Source: Crossaster papposus (Eukaryota > Echinodermata > Asteroidea > Velatida > Solasteridae). From it: a stretch of DNA of 64,000 nt. The notes beneath the pieces are model-generated. The model was not told the DNA's origin, did no database searches, and saw only the letters and a list, made by a program, of their open reading frames with translations. The position numbers and the translations under genes are program-made. The stretch covers positions 248,001 to 312,000 of the forward strand of contig JBAIAA010000597.1 of NCBI GenBank assembly GCA_037893245.1, given 5' to 3'. Below, in pieces: positions 63,684 through 64,000 of the stretch. The first letter of the stretch is position 1. Each line of letters begins with the position of its first letter.

Positions 63684-64000
63684 AGATTTCAGAAATGTCC
63701 AAATCAGTCTGTGGTGGGGAACGTCAGGGAACGTCTTCGAGAACTCTTTGCACACCTTGTGATTGCCTTGAATCATGAAGTGGAGTGGCCACCACGATCC
63801 CCTGACCTTACTCCATGTGACTTTTTCCTTTGGGGAAACCTTAAGAATAAGGCCTACGCTAGTCCCCCACGGGACCTTGTGGAATTACGGGAGAGGATTC
63901 AGCAAGAAGTTGACATTTTACGACAAGATCCGGGGATGGTGTGGAGAGCGGTGCAGTATATGCAAAGACGATGTGAAATTTGCGTTGAGAGAGGTGGCGG
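63684..64000 (+). pseudogene. Tc1/mariner-superfamily transposase, C-terminal part (cut by window edge)
   Basis: Cut-and-paste transposase. The frame with VRERLRELFAHLVIALNHEV, EWPPRSPDLTPCDFFLWGNL and KNKAYASPPRDLVELRERIQ carries the WPPRSPDLTPxD block that holds the third catalytic acidic residue (Asp codon 63,819-63,821) followed by FFLWGxLK, a strong family signature. It runs open to the last base in ..CEICVERGGG. The N-terminal DNA-binding domain and the first two catalytic Asp residues are not recognisable upstream, where the MITE pair begins, so it is probably a 5'-truncated copy. Confidence 0.9.

Overview
The window reads as eukaryotic genomic DNA from a marine invertebrate. Coding sequence is broken by introns with GT..AG borders. 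Tandem repeats, hairpins and nested transposons are dense, and there are no operons or Shine-Dalgarno sites. The recurring words TAGGCCTA and TACATGTAC, together with the transposon mix (Ngaro-like tyrosine-recombinase retroelement, Gypsy, piggyBac, CR1/L2-like and jockey-like LINEs, a tRNA-derived SINE), would suit an echinoderm, hemichordate or amphioxus. That assignment is an impression from word usage, not a measurement. I recognise no intact single-copy host gene.

Layout, left half. 1-2.4 kb is unrecognised sequence with a 41-bp palindrome. 2.46-3.42 kb is a 20/21-bp minisatellite that is open in all three forward frames. 4.35-5.45 kb holds two interleaved fold-back elements ending at a THAP-domain fragment. 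7.74-8.38 kb is a MITE with perfect 23-bp inverted ends. 8.5-8.8 kb is the 3' tail of a CR1/L2-like LINE. 9.36-10.63 kb is another inverted-repeat element. 10.77-11.13 kb holds two reverse-strand exons of a DUF7869-like protein. 11.5-13.68 kb is a decayed reverse-strand LINE, abutting a reverse-strand Gypsy integrase and LTR remnant (13.67-14.9 kb). 16.4-21.9 kb is a second, forward Gypsy element with a deleted integrase core. 22.99-24.11 kb is a large hairpin, followed by degenerate tandem and dispersed repeats to 25.7 kb.

Middle. A MITE (25.96-26.39 kb), a TATA-containing LTR-like segment (26.4-27.0 kb) and minisatellites lead into a multi-exon Ngaro-like retrotransposon (29.8-42.3 kb). Its gag-like ORF1 is split by a 2,974-bp intron made largely of a 74-bp minisatellite whose half-units each carry a GGGG..CCCC stem. 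Its ORF2 carries reverse transcriptase, RNase H and an SGNH-hydrolase-like domain, followed by a tyrosine recombinase. A complete 4,056-bp piggyBac element (34,166-38,221) with TTAA duplications sits inside an ORF2 exon. The piggyBac transposase has two exons and one frameshift.

Right half. 45.5-58.1 kb contains the decayed exons of a gene of the same DUF7869-like family seen at 10.8 kb, interrupted by a MITE, an exon duplication and a 1.2-kb segmental duplication, one copy of which has received a SINE. 58.2-59.0 kb is a 10-bp array with an 86-bp-arm hairpin. Two hairpins (51.96-52.07 and 59.43-59.54 kb) share nearly the same GC-rich loop but have unrelated arms. 59.53-61.45 kb is a TIR element with a nested MITE. 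61.5-62.2 kb is LTR-like on the reverse strand. 63.2-63.5 kb holds two inverted MITE copies. The window ends inside a mariner-like transposase.

Functionally the region looks like a transposon graveyard in which insertion order can be read from nesting. No cooperating host gene cluster is visible.
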